NCBI RefSeq assembly: GCF_009017275.1
Contig: NZ_WBZC01000026.1
Location: 23,670-87,669 of the forward strand
Length of the DNA stretch: 64,000 bases
Source: Alkaliphilus pronyensis
Lineage (GTDB): Bacteria > Bacillota > Clostridia > Peptostreptococcales > Natronincolaceae
Direction of reading: 5' to 3'
Shown one piece after another: positions 63,986 through 64,000 of the stretch; position 1 is the stretch's first letter, and each line of letters opens with the position of its first letter. The translations under genes were made by a program, and so were the position numbers. The notes under the pieces were generated by a model. That model saw only the letters and a program-made list of their open reading frames with translations. It made no database searches and was not told the DNA's origin.

Positions 63986-64000
63986 AGGGTGTCAAAAGTA

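Overview
The window is AT-rich, with typical Firmicutes ribosome binding sites (GGAGG-like), some GTG and TTG starts, and sigma-A-like promoters. It carries five S-layer-homology (SLH) proteins, a bacteriohemerythrin, DUF368 proteins and low-GC codon use. This points to an anaerobic, spore-former-type clostridium of the Alkaliphilus/Natronincola kind. That assignment is an inference from protein style; no rRNA is present. Most genes lie on the minus strand.

Region 1 (1-18.9 kb) is mixed. It holds a DNA-repair-type radical SAM protein whose partner gene runs off the left edge, a degenerate NERD protein, a methyltransferase next to an SLH protein, a stalk-domain protein, the first of two DUF368 (PopT-type undecaprenyl-phosphate translocase) genes, YihY, bacteriohemerythrin and a 1002-residue exported FG-GAP protein. 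A diguanylate cyclase follows, then small hypothetical genes, a first HEPN/MNT toxin-antitoxin pair beside a SEC-C/HTH/TPR protein, and a TolC-like exported coiled-coil protein.

Region 2 (19-46.2 kb) is a surface-polysaccharide locus. It encodes a membrane-bound 4,6-dehydratase, a second DUF368 gene, GalU, a Na+/H+ antiporter-type protein and UDP-glucose dehydrogenase. Next comes a scar containing a pRiA4b-type gene and the 3' end of a second galU. The assembly genes follow: MurJ-type flippase, Wzy-type polymerase, two glycosyltransferases, CapG/CapF/CapE (the UDP-L-FucNAc pathway), a GNAT acetyltransferase, a class IV aminotransferase, an initiating sugar transferase and an HpcH/HpaI-type aldolase. 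An interlude (39.3-41.9 kb) holds an orphan prepilin, a broken RhuM gene, a second HEPN/MNT pair, a winged-helix regulator with a 29-bp palindrome in front of its start, and four arrays of an 11-bp tandem repeat. A TPR-bearing O-antigen-ligase-like protein and a Wzz-like chain-length protein close the locus. Together these genes could make undecaprenyl-linked repeat units with L-FucNAc and probably uronic acid, flip and polymerise them, and transfer them to an acceptor.

Region 3 (46.3-64 kb) is the cell-surface protein region. It contains an SLH/Ig-like protein, a large subtilisin-family protease, an orphan S-layer C-terminal module, the likely main S-layer protein with a strong promoter and a leader of about 130 nt, a four-helix-bundle protein, PyrG, an S41 C-terminal processing protease and two more SLH proteins. 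Seven intergenic stretches across the window carry heptameric purine-rich repeats, all in the same orientation.

The features most worth following up are the aldolase/aminotransferase/acetyltransferase set inside the polysaccharide locus, the 11-bp repeat arrays around the RhuM and HEPN/MNT genes, and the duplicated HEPN/MNT pairs.
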